27,447 bases of DNA. Source: CAZXEU01 sp964639665. Its GTDB lineage: Bacteria > Bacteroidota > Rhodothermia > Rhodothermales > Bin80. The notes below the pieces were generated by a model. That model was given only the letters and a program-made list of their open reading frames with translations. It had not been told where the DNA came from and made no database searches. The position numbers and the translations under genes are program-made. Shown piece after piece: positions 1 through 7,766 of this stretch (the first letter of the stretch is position 1; each line of letters opens with the position of its first letter). The stretch is taken from NCBI GenBank assembly GCA_964639665.1, contig CAZXEU010000098.1, positions 1-27,447 of the forward strand, given 5' to 3'.

Positions 1-34
1 TGCGTAGAAGCAGGACCTGCGCATCCTTTACCAT
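1..34 (-). CDS. Transposase N-terminus (IstA-like), cut by the window edge
   Basis: Only eleven residues are visible from an ATG at 34-32: MVKDAQVLLLR, running off the left edge. The pattern M-V-x-D-x-Q-V-x-x-L resembles the N-terminus of IS21-family DDE transposases, where a helix-turn-helix follows. The identification rests on these few residues plus the repeated element end behind it. In-frame codons continue upstream of the ATG, so a start further upstream (GTG or TTG) is possible. No catalytic residues lie inside the window. Confidence 0.45.
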   Translation of the reverse strand, partial: MVKDAQVLLLR

Positions 35-92
35 CTCGCTTGTGGACTGACCGAACAAACCGGCCGGTCCACTCACAAGACGACGTCAAGTC

Positions 93-136
93 CCGTTAAT
101 TCTAATTGTCGTCGCCGTTAATTCTAAATGTCGTCA
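93..136. repeat. Two tandem 22-bp direct repeats at the element end
   Basis: Copies at 93-114 and 115-136 abut exactly and match at 20 of 22 positions. The shared core is CCGTTAATTCTAA followed by TGTCGTC. They lie between the transposase start and the presumed element boundary, where IS21-type transposase binding repeats are expected. Confidence 0.7.
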
Positions 137-337
137 ATCACCTGCCCTCGATTCATTTCTGAGCGCAGGACCGAAGCGCGTCGGGCTCCGGATTCCTGAA
201 GGCACCAATAAGCCCGCGTGCGCACGGATCCAATCAGATTGTCCTTCCGGAATGCAATTGCTGCGCTGTCTATCCGCGAGAAGGCGCAATCTGGATAACG
301 GCTTCGCCGCTTCGCATTCCGTCCCGCGCCCGACAGT
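137..337. other. Intergenic, 201 bp, no gene seen
   Basis: This lies between the insertion-sequence end and the stop of the outer-membrane barrel gene. A 74-codon minus-strand frame reaches into it but has no signal peptide, domain or plausible start context, and it overlaps the 3' end of the barrel gene. No terminator with a T-tract was found for the barrel gene. Confidence 0.5.
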
Positions 338-3094
338 CTACCTGGCAAAGATGCCCATGCCCTTCATTGCGCTAAGCCGGTAGGAGAAGCGAAGCATAAC
401 GTAGCGGCCCAGTGACTCGACACGATGCTCCTGTACATATGTGGCCGCGTTGGTGAAACTGACACCCAGATTCTGATTGAAGACGTCCCGAACTACCAAT
501 TCGACCTCCGCACGTTCGTTCAATAGCTGCCGCGAAAGTCCGAGATTTACCAGAGCCACATTCTGCACGTCTCCAAATACGTCCCGGTCGTACAACTGGT
601 ACCGGAAGTCTCCCCGGATCGTCCAGGAGAAGGCAGGATGCCAGGCCAGCTCTGCACTAAGCCTTGTGTTAACGTACTGCTGCCCAAGTGCGTCATTGAG
701 CGAATAGTCGGTAAAGTTGAATGTGGCTCGAATGTCGCCCTCGATCTCCAGCACGTCCTGACTGCGGTTTGCAACGCTCAGACCCACCGTATTGCGGACA
801 ATACGGCTCGCGTTTTCCTGTGCATTGATAAACTCGGAGCCCGTGGAAATCGACAGATCGTTTTCCACGCTGAGTTTAATGCCAAGAGGTCTCACCGGAG
901 TGCCAAAATTCACGTCAAGATTGTTTGTCCAGCCCGCATCGGAGTTTACGGCACTGACCGTCTGACGCAGCAGAGCATCGATCTTGCGTGTGGGCACAAT
1001 GCGATTGCGGGTGTAGGTCGTGCCGGTGGAAACGAATACGTTGATCAGCGACCAGGAGTCAAAAAACCGGTACGACCCCGAAAGCGTGTGGCGATATTCC
1101 GGCACCAGGTCCGGGTTGCCTACATAGATGCGAAGCGGATTGTCATTGTCGGCGTACGGCTGTAGTTCCCGCAACGACGGCTCACGTGTGGAGGCCCGGT
1201 ACCGCACGTGTACTGTGCTTCGCTCCTTGAAGGTATTCTTGTACATCACTGTGGGCAATACATGCGTAAAGCCTGCGGCCACCTTTGCTCCGCCCGACGT
1301 GACCGTTCCGCGCAGGCTCGTACGTTGCAGGTTTAGGCTGAAGGTCAGCCAGTCGGTCTGCCGGTTGCGGCTAAGCTGCGCTCCTGTCCGGTAGTAGGCG
1401 TAGGTGCGCTCAAACGCATCGCTCAAGCGCGAATCCAGCACCCGACCATCCCCGGCCGTATTGAAGACCCGCTTGTCCTCCTCCCTGCGTCTGTAGTTGC
1501 GCTCGCCGAACAATTCGAACAGGAAATCCTTGCCCAGGGGCTCTGTCAACGAAATGCGCTGCTCATTTGCGGAGGACTTGCCAAATTGTTCCTGTTCCTG
1601 TTGTACTTCCTCCCAGGTCAGTACATCCCCCGAGGTGTACAAGCCAGTCCGCGTCAGCAAATCGGCCGTCATATCGGTGTCGGAGAGCGAATACTCGCCG
1701 GTGGCAACTATGCTGCGCCCGTTATCGCTGATTCTCCTGCGCCAGGTGACGGAGGATGTCCCGTTTAGCGATCGATTGTCCGTATTGCGGTTGGTCGTAG
1801 CCCGGTTTGTCAAGCTACGCAGCTGCCCAAGCGTCTCTTGTTCGCCGGACGAGATCGAATTGTTTGAGCTCAGACGAAAGCTGCTGCGCGCCCGAATCCG
1901 ATGCTCGGGACTGAACTGGACCTGGGCATTCAAGTTGAGACTATGTCCCAGATTACTCGACGAATTGTGGTCGGTACGGTCGGCAAATGAGCTTGAGCTG
2001 ATTCCGGCCAGTTCCTGGCGTTGTGTTTCGCTGTCCCGAACGCGGTCAAGTGAATTCAGGAAATAGCTGGACCGGATCCAGTTCTTCTCGCCAAAATCCC
2101 GACTGGCGTTCAGGCCCGCGTTCAATGATTCCGTGAAGCCACCGCTGGAGCGATTGCCTACGGCCATGCCGCTGACGCTGGACACGATGCTCATTCCGCT
2201 GCCTAGACCAATGCTCATCACATCGGCAAGGCCAATGCCTCCGCGACCGACGTTGCTGGCGTTTCCAATCAGCGACAGCTGCACTGCCGGCGAAAACCGG
2301 TTCAGATTGGCGTTGGCCTGGTAGCGTCCGACGGGCGCCTGCTCGCCGCCCAGTCCACCGCTGATGTTGCCGAGCACGCCGCGCTTGGCGTCTTCCTTCA
2401 GCAGCAAGTCAATGGTCTTCTCCTCCTGGCCGTCCGGTATCCCCGTGAATTCCGCCTGATCGCTGGGCTTGTCGTATACCTGAACCTTGTCCACGGCCGT
2501 GGCCGGCAGGTTCTTGGTGGCCACCGTAGGCGTTTCGGCGAAGAATTCCTTGCCGTCCACGAGCACATTCTTCACGTCTTCTCCCTGTGCCTTGATGGAT
2601 CCATCAGGCTCCACTTCAATGCCCGGCAGGCGTCGCAGCAAATCCTCCACGACATCCCCGGGCCGCGTCGTAAAGGCATTGGCGTTGTATTCGAGCGTAT
2701 CCCGCTTCACCACAAAGGGTATGTGGTCCGCACTTACTATCACCGTCTCCAGTTCCGACGTTTGCTCCCGGAGCGCCACGGTGCCAACATCAATGTCCCC
2801 GTCTGCGATGGCGAAGTCCTTTCGCAGGGTGCTGAAGCCCACGTACGTTACTTGAAGGATGTACTCGCCCGGTTCCATGCGTCGCAGCGTGAACTGCCCC
2901 TTCGGTCCAGATGTGGAAAACTTGGTCAGAACCGAATCTTGGCGCGTCAGCGCAACTACAGTGGCCTGCGACAGTCCGGCGCCGGTTGTATCGGCGACAA
3001 CGCCCGTCACATTGAATCGCCGGTTCTGCGCACTAGCCTCCTTGGCCATGCACAACAATGCCAGTGCCGCGATCGCAACTTGCCCGTACTTCAT
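338..3094 (-). CDS. Outer-membrane beta-barrel protein with carboxypeptidase-regulatory-like and plug-like domains
   Basis: A 918-residue protein. The signal peptide is residues 1-23 (hydrophobic core AIAALALLCMA, cleavage after SAQ). A carboxypeptidase-regulatory-like Ig fold covers about residues 28-110 (VTGVVADTTGAGLSQATV ... GEYILQVTYVGF). A plug-like segment follows at about 115-225 (ETVIVSADHIPFVVKRDT, LVDGKEFF), then a long barrel with alternating Arg/aromatic strands to a C-terminal FSYRL-rich end. This matches the outer-membrane beta-barrel family common in Bacteroidota (OMP_b-brl_3 type), related to TonB-dependent receptors; its ligand is unknown. The ATG at 3094 overlaps the stop of the upstream GLPGLI gene by one base (TGATG). 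A TTG one codon earlier is less likely. The two proteins are probably translated together. Confidence 0.88.
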   Translation of the reverse strand: MKYGQVAIAALALLCMAKEASAQNRRFNVTGVVADTTGAGLSQATVVALTRQDSVLTKFSTSGPKGQFTLRRMEPGEYILQVTYVGFSTLRKDFAIADGDIDVGTVALREQTSELETVIVSADHIPFVVKRDTLEYNANAFTTRPGDVVEDLLRRLPGIEVEPDGSIKAQGEDVKNVLVDGKEFFAETPTVATKNLPATAVDKVQVYDKPSDQAEFTGIPDGQEEKTIDLLLKEDAKRGVLGNISGGLGGEQAPVGRYQANANLNRFSPAVQLSLIGNASNVGRGGIGLADVMSIGLGSGMSIVSSVSGMAVGNRSSGGFTESLNAGLNASRDFGEKNWIRSSYFLNSLDRVRDSETQRQELAGISSSSFADRTDHNSSSNLGHSLNLNAQVQFSPEHRIRARSSFRLSSNNSISSGEQETLGQLRSLTNRATTNRNTDNRSLNGTSSVTWRRRISDNGRSIVATGEYSLSDTDMTADLLTRTGLYTSGDVLTWEEVQQEQEQFGKSSANEQRISLTEPLGKDFLFELFGERNYRRREEDKRVFNTAGDGRVLDSRLSDAFERTYAYYRTGAQLSRNRQTDWLTFSLNLQRTSLRGTVTSGGAKVAAGFTHVLPTVMYKNTFKERSTVHVRYRASTREPSLRELQPYADNDNPLRIYVGNPDLVPEYRHTLSGSYRFFDSWSLINVFVSTGTTYTRNRIVPTRKIDALLRQTVSAVNSDAGWTNNLDVNFGTPVRPLGIKLSVENDLSISTGSEFINAQENASRIVRNTVGLSVANRSQDVLEIEGDIRATFNFTDYSLNDALGQQYVNTRLSAELAWHPAFSWTIRGDFRYQLYDRDVFGDVQNVALVNLGLSRQLLNERAEVELVVRDVFNQNLGVSFTNAATYVQEHRVESLGRYVMLRFSYRLSAMKGMGIFAR

Positions 3095-3945
3095 CAACGG
3101 TTCATTCGTATGATCTCACCCTGAAAACTGCGCATCCGTTGCTGCATTTCTTCGGACTTTTCGGCAACAAGCCTCTGGTATTCTTCCTCAGTCACCTCGC
3201 GTCCGTCCTCGGGAGGACTTACGTCGACTTCACCGTCATCCAGGATAAGGGCGGTCGCTTCGTAGAGCTCCTTGCCATCGTCCAGCGAAAGCATCAGGAT
3301 CAGGCCCGGTAGCCCGCTGTAATGGTTCGGCCCCAGCGCTACCGGGATCTCGGGCGCAAACCACGCCTCGAGATTAGTGGAATCCACCACGGCAGTAGCT
3401 TTCATCACCCGGCGCTCAAGAAACTGCGCTTCCTCGCCTGTCAGCTTCCATGCGATTTCAGGCAGCGTGCCCTGAACCAGAAACTCCCGGCTAAGCAATT
3501 CTCTGCGATCAAGGTAAATGCCCTCGGCGTAGTCCACGTACCAGTGCGTTTCCTTGCTCTTCATGCCCGACGAAACGTCCATCTTGACCACTACGTTATC
3601 CATCTCGGCTCCGATCGCTGCTGCGAGTGTCGCTCCGATATCAGACGAAAGAATTGTCGAGGGATCGAGCTCAGGCTGATCCGGCTCTTCTACGTCCAGG
3701 AATCTGGAGAGCGCCTTCTCTCCGCTAAAGGCCATCGTGTAGTTCGCGGTCACGCTGGGCGGCATGAACTCCTTGAATTGCGCCATTTCTTCGGGCAGTT
3801 CCAAATCGAACCTTTGCGTGTGGGCGTAGGTCACGGTTCCGGTTTGCGCAAACACCGTCACTGGCATAAATAGCAAGGCCAATAGCGGCTGGCAGCGCTT
3901 GACCTGGAGCAGGCTTCGCAGATTCCGATAAGCGTTATACATCAT
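3094..3945 (-). CDS. GLPGLI family protein
   Basis: About 283 residues, secreted. The family is named after a GLPGLI motif, present here unaltered in the stretch HYSGLPGLILMLSLDDG in the C-terminal third. An N-terminal signal sequence is visible (QPLLALLFMPVTVFAQ). Further family-like features are an early beta strand TGTVTYAHTQRF and a middle segment EIAWKLTGEEAQFLERRVMKATA, comparable to the usual W-x-(I/L) ... G-x-x-(C/A)-x-K-A-T region. I chose the ATG at 3945; an in-frame TTG at 3984 adds 13 residues, and an adjacent second ATG at 3942 is equally possible. The family is found mainly in Bacteroidota, is often beside outer-membrane beta-barrel proteins, and has no established biochemical role. 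Here it is the first gene of a two-gene unit with such a barrel. Confidence 0.85.
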   Translation of the reverse strand: MMYNAYRNLRSLLQVKRCQPLLALLFMPVTVFAQTGTVTYAHTQRFDLELPEEMAQFKEFMPPSVTANYTMAFSGEKALSRFLDVEEPDQPELDPSTILSSDIGATLAAAIGAEMDNVVVKMDVSSGMKSKETHWYVDYAEGIYLDRRELLSREFLVQGTLPEIAWKLTGEEAQFLERRVMKATAVVDSTNLEAWFAPEIPVALGPNHYSGLPGLILMLSLDDGKELYEATALILDDGEVDVSPPEDGREVTEEEYQRLVAEKSEEMQQRMRSFQGEIIRMNR

Positions 3946-4841
3946 GATATGGGGAGCTAGGACATTGAAATTCGAAGGTCGCAAGGGAAGGAGCTTCTGG
4001 CAGTCCGGCAGGCTAGAAAAGGTGGCGGCCGAAAGTCACCCTAGTGCTTGGCAGGTGCGGAACCATGTAGAAGCGTCCGGTCAGCGAAGTCGCTCTTTCT
4101 GCTGGATGCCCGGGCGAACGGATAACCAACCCGGCGCGAATTCCCGGACACCTAACGTACGGCATAGCCGATCTATTGCATGAGCAGAGTCAATCAGGAA
4201 GACAAGCAATCGCACGGTGGCATGAGGCTGGAGTGCGTCGGCTCGCAGGGATTTTCAAGTTACCAGTATTGCAATGCAGTTCGGGGCGCAGATTCCGCGG
4301 CGCAAGCTCTCAAACGATCCTATGATTCTGGTTATTGCTGATACCGATTCGGCGTCCTGTATCTTCCAGGTGGATGTCCTTCGTCGTGCTGACTGAAACC
4401 ACATATTCCCGCCATGACTGCAGCGCCCACGGGGAATGCCGAGACCGATTCACCCTGCGAGCTATGGTAGGTAGTCCAGATCATTCAGTCCCGGGCACGA
4501 ACCGAGAATCCGCTATGGCAACATGCCCCCGTGCCATGTGCGAACCTGGCCGCAACAAGATGGTCGGCCTCGCACTCCGCAGAACGTGCCATAATACCGA
4601 AATGCTGCTTGTACCGCTCCATCACTCGATCTTCCTAGTAACAGGAGCGCTCGCCATCGATCAACTCCTGCGGACGAGTGCAAGACATGCGTCACGAGTG
4701 GCCTTTGTGCCGCGGGCGTAGCGGCATTCGGCATACGGCGCAGCAAGGATGTGCTCCCCGCCACTCGTTGCAATAAATGAACTGCGGATTGCGTTCTTCA
4801 TGACATACCCAACGCGGATGCTCAACACCACTTACGATACC
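3946..4841. other. Divergent intergenic region, about 900 bp, no convincing gene
   Basis: This separates the minus-strand GLPGLI gene from the plus-strand propeller lipoprotein, so promoters for both should lie here. Open frames occur on both strands (for example plus 4335-4721 and minus 4513-4773). Their translations show no signal peptide, recognisable domain or family motif and are rich in Arg/Cys/Ser, as expected of non-coding GC-rich DNA. I could not assign a promoter with confidence. The region may be a decayed gene or a long regulatory region. Confidence 0.5.
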
Positions 4842-6050
4842 ATGCTAATCACCACTTTCAGGGCCACTGTTCTCCTTGTTTGTTCATTCCTGGCATTCGG
4901 ATGCGGATCTGCACGCCCCGACGCTTCCGATGGATGGTCTGGTACAACCGACTCGCTTTCCTCCGGCGAGATCGTAGTTCACAACAGTGACGCCCCCCTC
5001 TGGGCACCGGAATACAGCTGGCAGATCCAGGAGGAGATGAGGCTTGGAAGCGACACCGGCGAAGATGCCATTCTGTTCGGGAGCATTCGGTCTTTTGACG
5101 TGGATATGCAGGGTCAGGTTTACGTGCTAGACGACCAGTCGCAGGAAATCCATGTTTTCGGCCCGGACGGCATGTTAATACGCACGGTCGGAAGAGAGGG
5201 AGCCGGGCCGGGGGAATTTGAACGCGCTGCGGCAGTCGACGTCAGCCGCACCGGTGAGATCTGGGTCATGCAAATGCAGAAGGGCCAGCTCACGATTCTG
5301 GACTCGGAGGGAAGCTACCGGAGAACAGAGCAGATCAACAGCACTGGTTGGGACTTTTGGCCATACCCGGGCGGCTTTGACCTGCTGGGGCGCTACAATG
5401 CCTTCGTGCTCTCCTATGAAAACGAGAACACGATCCGGCTGTTGGCGCGCTTTGACCAGTCATTCGCACCGCTTGATACAATTGCACTTCCGGAGAGTCC
5501 CTTGGAAATTGAACGCTTCGAAGTAGAAAATGAAGACGGAGGCCAAATCAGTACCAGCATTCCGTTTCAGGGGTCATTTACCTGGCGTTTCTCCTCAAGT
5601 GGTAACTTCTGGACATTGCTTACAAGGCCGTACGAACTTGCTGAAATCACGGCCGATGGCAGGATTCTTCGAAGGGTAACCAAGGAATTCGAGCCAATTC
5701 CGGTAACCAGCGCAGACATGGAAGCAGCCCGCGAGCGGCTCACCTGGTTCACCAATCAAGGCGGAAAGGTTGACGAGTCAAGAATCCCGAGGACAAGGCC
5801 CGTTGTGAACTCCTTCTTCAGTGACGACGAAGGGAATCTCTGGGTAAGCCAGGTTGGGACAACTCCTGAGAATCAGGGACGCATTTTCGACCTGTTCACC
5901 GGCGAAGGGTATTTCCTGGGAGAGGTCCACTTTCCATTTTCGCTGGATTTGAACCCGGAACCGATAGTTCGAGACGGTTTGCTTTACGGCATGACCTCGG
6001 ATGAGCTTGGCGCCGAGCTGATTGTGAGAGCACGCATAGTCAAGTCCTGA
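4842..6050 (+). CDS. Six-bladed beta-propeller lipoprotein
   Basis: A 402-residue protein from the ATG at 4842. In-frame ATGs at 4800 and 4818 lie upstream, but 4842 gives a standard lipoprotein signal: a short basic start, the hydrophobic core ATVLLVCSFLAF, then GC with the lipid-carrying Cys at residue 21. The body has NHL/6-bladed-propeller repeats: GSIRSFDVDMQGQVYVLDDQ, IHVFGPDGMLIRTVGREGAGPGEF, AVDVSRTGEIWVMQ and QLTILDSEGSY are successive blade strands, with later blades around SFFSDDEGNLWVS. The G-x-G-P-G-E-F turn is typical of the family. It probably sits on the periplasmic or outer face of the envelope; the ligand is unknown. It stands alone on the plus strand. Confidence 0.82.
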   Translation: MLITTFRATVLLVCSFLAFGCGSARPDASDGWSGTTDSLSSGEIVVHNSDAPLWAPEYSWQIQEEMRLGSDTGEDAILFGSIRSFDVDMQGQVYVLDDQSQEIHVFGPDGMLIRTVGREGAGPGEFERAAAVDVSRTGEIWVMQMQKGQLTILDSEGSYRRTEQINSTGWDFWPYPGGFDLLGRYNAFVLSYENENTIRLLARFDQSFAPLDTIALPESPLEIERFEVENEDGGQISTSIPFQGSFTWRFSSSGNFWTLLTRPYELAEITADGRILRRVTKEFEPIPVTSADMEAARERLTWFTNQGGKVDESRIPRTRPVVNSFFSDDEGNLWVSQVGTTPENQGRIFDLFTGEGYFLGEVHFPFSLDLNPEPIVRDGLLYGMTSDELGAELIVRARIVKS

Positions 6051-6540
6051 ACCACTGCGGCTGTCGAATGGGCCGCAGCGACGACGGACCAACCCATTAA
6101 AAGGAATCGCTGCACGCCTATAATGTATGGCAAGCACGAAGCAGTAGGGATACGGGCCAAGCATCAGTCCAGGGTAGTTCGGGTTGCGGCATTTTCGGTC
6201 TTGCCGATTGGCGCGGGACTTGGCGTTAGACGGCAGCGCGCTCGTGCTGTCGCCATCAGCCCGCAAAAGGGAAACAGGACAATAAGCCCCGGGTCCACTC
6301 TATCCTGAACACTGCCGTACGGATAACCCCGGTCTACCGAAAGAAAAGGCTCCCGCGCCCGCGGACATGCTTCCGCCATCATGCTTTCCTGCTGCGCTGC
6401 GTCAGTCCGGCATGGTGCAGCACCCTCGGCTTACCGCGAGTCAGCGTTGTTTATATCCCTGCGCAAGCACGTAAGCTGCTGTCTTCCTTGCAGTTACGCG
6501 TCCTGGATCTCCGCTTACGATTATTTAGCGAAGGGGCGGT
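6051..6540. other. Convergent intergenic region, 490 bp, no gene seen
   Basis: This lies between the ends of the propeller gene and apt, so terminators are expected for both. Short open frames on both strands lack domains or signal peptides. A 7-bp hairpin follows the propeller gene (listed separately). Near apt, arms at 6470-6476 and 6513-6519 (CGTAAGC / GCTTACG, 36-nt loop) could pair but are weak. Confidence 0.5.
6055..6078 (+). terminator. Possible terminator hairpin after the propeller gene
   Basis: Perfect 7-bp arms CTGCGGC (6055-6061) and GCCGCAG (6072-6078) enclose a 10-nt loop, starting 5 bp after the stop codon. No T-run follows, so intrinsic termination is uncertain. It may instead stabilise the 3' end. 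Confidence 0.35.
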
Positions 6541-7068
6541 CTAGACCTTGAGCAAACAGTGAACGGGCACGTTTGCCGGAAGTCTCACCCGGCCATCCAG
6601 GGCACCGATCTCCACCAGGAACGAATAGCCGACGACACGCGCTCCCGACTGGAGGACAAGGTCGTGGCTGGCAGCTGCCGTTCCCCCAGTGGCCAGCACA
6701 TCGTCGTGAATCAGCACCCGATCCTCCGACGTCAGCGCATCGGCATGCATCTCCAGGGTATCCGAGCCATACTCCAGGTCATAGGTCACGCCGAGAGTAC
6801 GAGCCGGCAGCTTGCCTTCTTTGCGCAGCGGCACAAATCCCGCCTCTAGACTCCGGGCCAGGGCCGCCCCCAATATGAAACCCCGGGCTTCGACGCCCAC
6901 GACCCGTGTAATTCCAGATCCACCCCACGGAGAGTGCAATGCCGCTGTAGCCTTGTCCAGTAAAGCGGCATCACCCAGAAGAGGCGTGATGTCCTTGAAA
7001 TGAATGCCGGATTTCGGGAAATCCGGTATCGTTCTCAGGCTGCGCAGCAGCTCGCCGCTAGGATCCAT
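6541..7068 (-). CDS. apt: Adenine phosphoribosyltransferase
   Basis: A 175-residue cytoplasmic purine-salvage enzyme converting adenine and PRPP to AMP and pyrophosphate. The PRPP-binding loop is residues 118-132 (VLIHDDVLATGGTAA; the usual form is VxxVDDLLATGGT). The family N-terminal segment IPDFPKSGIHFKDITPLL (14-31) and the loop VVGVEARGFILGAALA (56-71) are also intact, as are the flexible-loop residues RKEGKLP (82-88). Length is normal for bacterial Apt. The ATG at 7068 is fixed by the conserved N-terminus. It lies 38 bp downstream of a coiled-coil protein gene on the same strand, with a perfect 9-bp hairpin in that gap just before the start codon, so it may be the last gene of that transcript or be controlled separately. 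Confidence 0.96.
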   Translation of the reverse strand: MDPSGELLRSLRTIPDFPKSGIHFKDITPLLGDAALLDKATAALHSPWGGSGITRVVGVEARGFILGAALARSLEAGFVPLRKEGKLPARTLGVTYDLEYGSDTLEMHADALTSEDRVLIHDDVLATGGTAAASHDLVLQSGARVVGYSFLVEIGALDGRVRLPANVPVHCLLKV

Positions 7069-7071
7069 CGA

Positions 7072-7098
7072 ATTCCGGCGCGATCGTCACGCCGGAAT
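7072..7098 (-). promoter_or_regulatory. Strong hairpin directly before the apt start codon
   Basis: Perfect 9-bp arms ATTCCGGCG (7072-7080) and CGCCGGAAT (7090-7098) enclose a 9-nt loop. In the minus-strand transcript the hairpin ends 3 nt before the apt ATG. No T-run follows, so a normal terminator is unlikely. It could hinder ribosome loading, mark an RNA processing site between the coiled-coil gene and apt, or be an operator. Confidence 0.5.
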
Positions 7099-7106
7099 AT
7101 AGCGCG

Positions 7107-7754
7107 CTACCAGTCGTATTTCGAGCGGCTGCCCAATAGCTCGCTCAACCTGCGCTCGATGATTTCCTCCCTGACCTCCGCCCGCTCTGCGATTTCCTGC
7201 TCCGCCTCGGCCAGCTTTTCACGAAGCTCCTGCATCTCTTCCTGGCGCAGCTCCTGCTTAAGCGCGAAAATCTCTTCCAGCGCCTCGCGAAGTTCCACGG
7301 TCAAGGCCTCTTTCTCGTCGGCATCGGCCAGCCTTGCTTTCATCGCCAGGCTCCGCGCCGCAGCTTCCTGCTTGGCCAACTCACTGTTGTGCCTGGCCGC
7401 TCCAAGTGCAAGGATGCCGCTCCTGTCGCGCAGCGATGCAGCCAAGTCCTCCGCCATGAGCTCAACATTTTCAATCTCGATGGCACCCAACGGACCGCGC
7501 GGATGAGTCAGAGTGCGCAGTCTCCGGCGGACAATACCCTTGTCGTCACCCTCTTCGATCCAGGCGGTGAAGCCGCCCTCCTCACCCTTCTCCGTACGGA
7601 TTCTGATTCGTTTTCCGTCTTCACCCAAGACCACGATGGTCTGACCGGCAACCTCAACGACCACCGTGTCAGGCGTAGATTCGTCTTGCGCACTGGCCGG
7701 TGAGGCCACCAATGCGGCTATTGCTAAACCGAGCGTTGTGTAGAGTGCTTTCAT
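7107..7754 (-). CDS. Secreted coiled-coil protein of unknown function (paralogue 1)
   Basis: A 215-residue protein. Signal peptide MKALYTTLGLAIAALVASPASAQ with cleavage after SAQ. A short beta-rich part follows (VVVEVAGQTIVVLGEDGKRIRIRT, about 31-54). From about residue 105 to the end it is a long charged helix with heptads rich in Glu, Ala, Leu and Arg. The last 55 residues align with the C-terminus of the neighbouring protein: LREALEEIFALKQE here against LRELLEEAFELKQE there, then E-rich heptads ending RRLSELLG against ARIHDLLEE. It has no Cys pair or LTxxQ motif of Spy/CpxP. I do not recognise the family. It is 12 bp downstream of its paralogue in an apparent operon with a sigma factor and a putative anti-sigma protein, so an envelope stress or structural role is inferred. 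Confidence 0.75.
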   Translation of the reverse strand: MKALYTTLGLAIAALVASPASAQDESTPDTVVVEVAGQTIVVLGEDGKRIRIRTEKGEEGGFTAWIEEGDDKGIVRRRLRTLTHPRGPLGAIEIENVELMAEDLAASLRDRSGILALGAARHNSELAKQEAAARSLAMKARLADADEKEALTVELREALEEIFALKQELRQEEMQELREKLAEAEQEIAERAEVREEIIERRLSELLGSRSKYDW

Positions 7755-7766
7755 TGATTAGGTGGT

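Larger units (their letters stand above)
1..136 (-). mobile_element. End of an insertion sequence, probably IS21-like (partial)
   Basis: Read on the minus strand, the segment begins with TG at 136 and carries two near-identical 22-bp direct repeats (115-136 and 93-114). It then has a 12-bp imperfect hairpin (42-53 with 61-72) and an open frame whose first residues resemble IS21-type transposases. Multiple direct repeats inside a terminus that starts with TG are typical of the IS21 family. The rest of the element lies outside the window, so the other end, the target duplication and the istB gene cannot be seen. The boundary at 136 is inferred from the repeat edge. Confidence 0.55.

Noticed and set aside
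93..136. A possible short CRISPR array from the two direct repeats
   Set aside because: The repeats abut without spacers and occur only twice; an insertion-sequence terminus explains them better.
1497..2066. A 189-codon plus-strand open frame opposite the outer-membrane barrel gene
   Set aside because: It is Ser/Arg-rich and mirrors the barrel gene's codon pattern; there is no signal peptide or family motif.
4513..4773. An 86-codon minus-strand frame in the long intergenic region
   Set aside because: It has no signal peptide, membrane segment or recognisable motif; residue use looks random for GC-rich DNA.
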